Of a stretch of 48,058 nt of DNA, positions 48,015-48,058 are shown in pieces. This DNA is from a virus. Within the stretch, counting starts at the first letter, position 1; each line of letters starts with the position of its first letter. The position numbers and the translations under genes were made by a program. The notes under the pieces are model-generated. The model had not been told where the DNA came from and made no database searches. It saw only the letters and a list, made by a program, of their open reading frames with translations. The stretch covers positions 1-48,058 of IMG/VR virus record IMGVR_UViG_3300010334_000088; one strand, given 5' to 3'.

Positions 48015-48058
48015 ATGAAGAAAATCTTCGCAATCTTGGCCTTGGCCATCACAGGTAC
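48015..48058 (+). CDS. Start of an exported protein, cut by the window
   Basis: The first 14 codons read MKKIFAILALAITG, a Sec signal peptide core. AAAGGAAAAAC provides the ribosome site. It is the third signal-peptide gene in the window, after 3102 and 37173. The rest lies beyond the end. Confidence 0.7.
   Translation, partial: MKKIFAILALAITG

Noticed and set aside
1-48058. CRISPR arrays, integrase, insertion sequences and rRNA
   Set aside because: No regularly spaced repeats, recombinase motifs, transposase or ribosomal RNA segments were seen.

Overview
The window looks like part of the genome of a T4-like (Straboviridae/Kyanoviridae-type) tailed phage. The marker genes are a gp17-type terminase large subunit, a gp32-like ssDNA-binding protein, UvsX recombinase, UvsW helicase, gp61 primase, gp41 helicase, NrdA/NrdB with glutaredoxin, a PAAR spike-tip protein, and repeated TAAATA late-promoter-like boxes. 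Genes are packed head to tail on the + strand, mostly with 1-20 nt overlaps; one convincing gene (23678-24064) is on the minus strand. I see no rRNA, tRNA, CRISPR or integrase. The host is unknown. The phage IscU is strikingly like proteobacterial IscU, which suggests a beta- or gammaproteobacterial host with an Isc system rather than a cyanobacterium; this is inference.

Layout. 1-7978: late genes with small virion-like proteins, three tandem MRAREF paralogues, an Ntn-hydrolase-like protein, a secreted endonuclease, terminase and a 798-residue multidomain protein. 8060-8812: GIY-YIG homing endonuclease. 8860-15423: recombination genes (gp32, uvsX, a uvsY candidate) interrupted by a five-gene cassette at 9858-13670 (sulfotransferase-like, radical SAM, 2OG-Fe(II) oxygenase-like, SDR, radical SAM). 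15453-18540: small accessory genes, each with its own sigma-70 promoter and often its own terminator. 18540-23703: uvsW, conserved small genes and a miniature DnaE-like protein. 24064-25928: divergent late promoters, a structural protein and an SGNH hydrolase. 25931-28346: primase and helicase. 28352-31129: second accessory cassette with a third radical SAM enzyme. 31150-37097: head/virion proteins including a nucleotidyltransferase/ligase-like fusion. 37173-39029: exported protein, IscU, IscA and a RecB-like nuclease. 39049-45120: structural protein, then deoxynucleotide metabolism (NrdA, class II aldolase, NrdB, glutaredoxin) and a methyltransferase. 45133-48058: Sm-like protein, PAAR and two large virion proteins.

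How it may fit together. The most distinctive feature is a possible iron-sulfur economy. Three radical SAM enzymes share an extra N-terminal C-x17-C...CxxC cysteine set and may each carry two Fe-S clusters. The same phage encodes an IscU scaffold and an IscA carrier with all key cysteines but no IscS, so it would depend on the host cysteine desulfurase. The radical SAM genes are coupled to sulfotransferase-, oxygenase-, SDR- and methyltransferase-like genes, suggesting one or two unknown modification pathways. Transcription appears split between consensus sigma-70 promoters with 17-nt spacers (early/middle genes) and TAAATA late boxes (virion genes). Several promoters of both kinds sit so close to the start codon that the mRNAs should be nearly leaderless.
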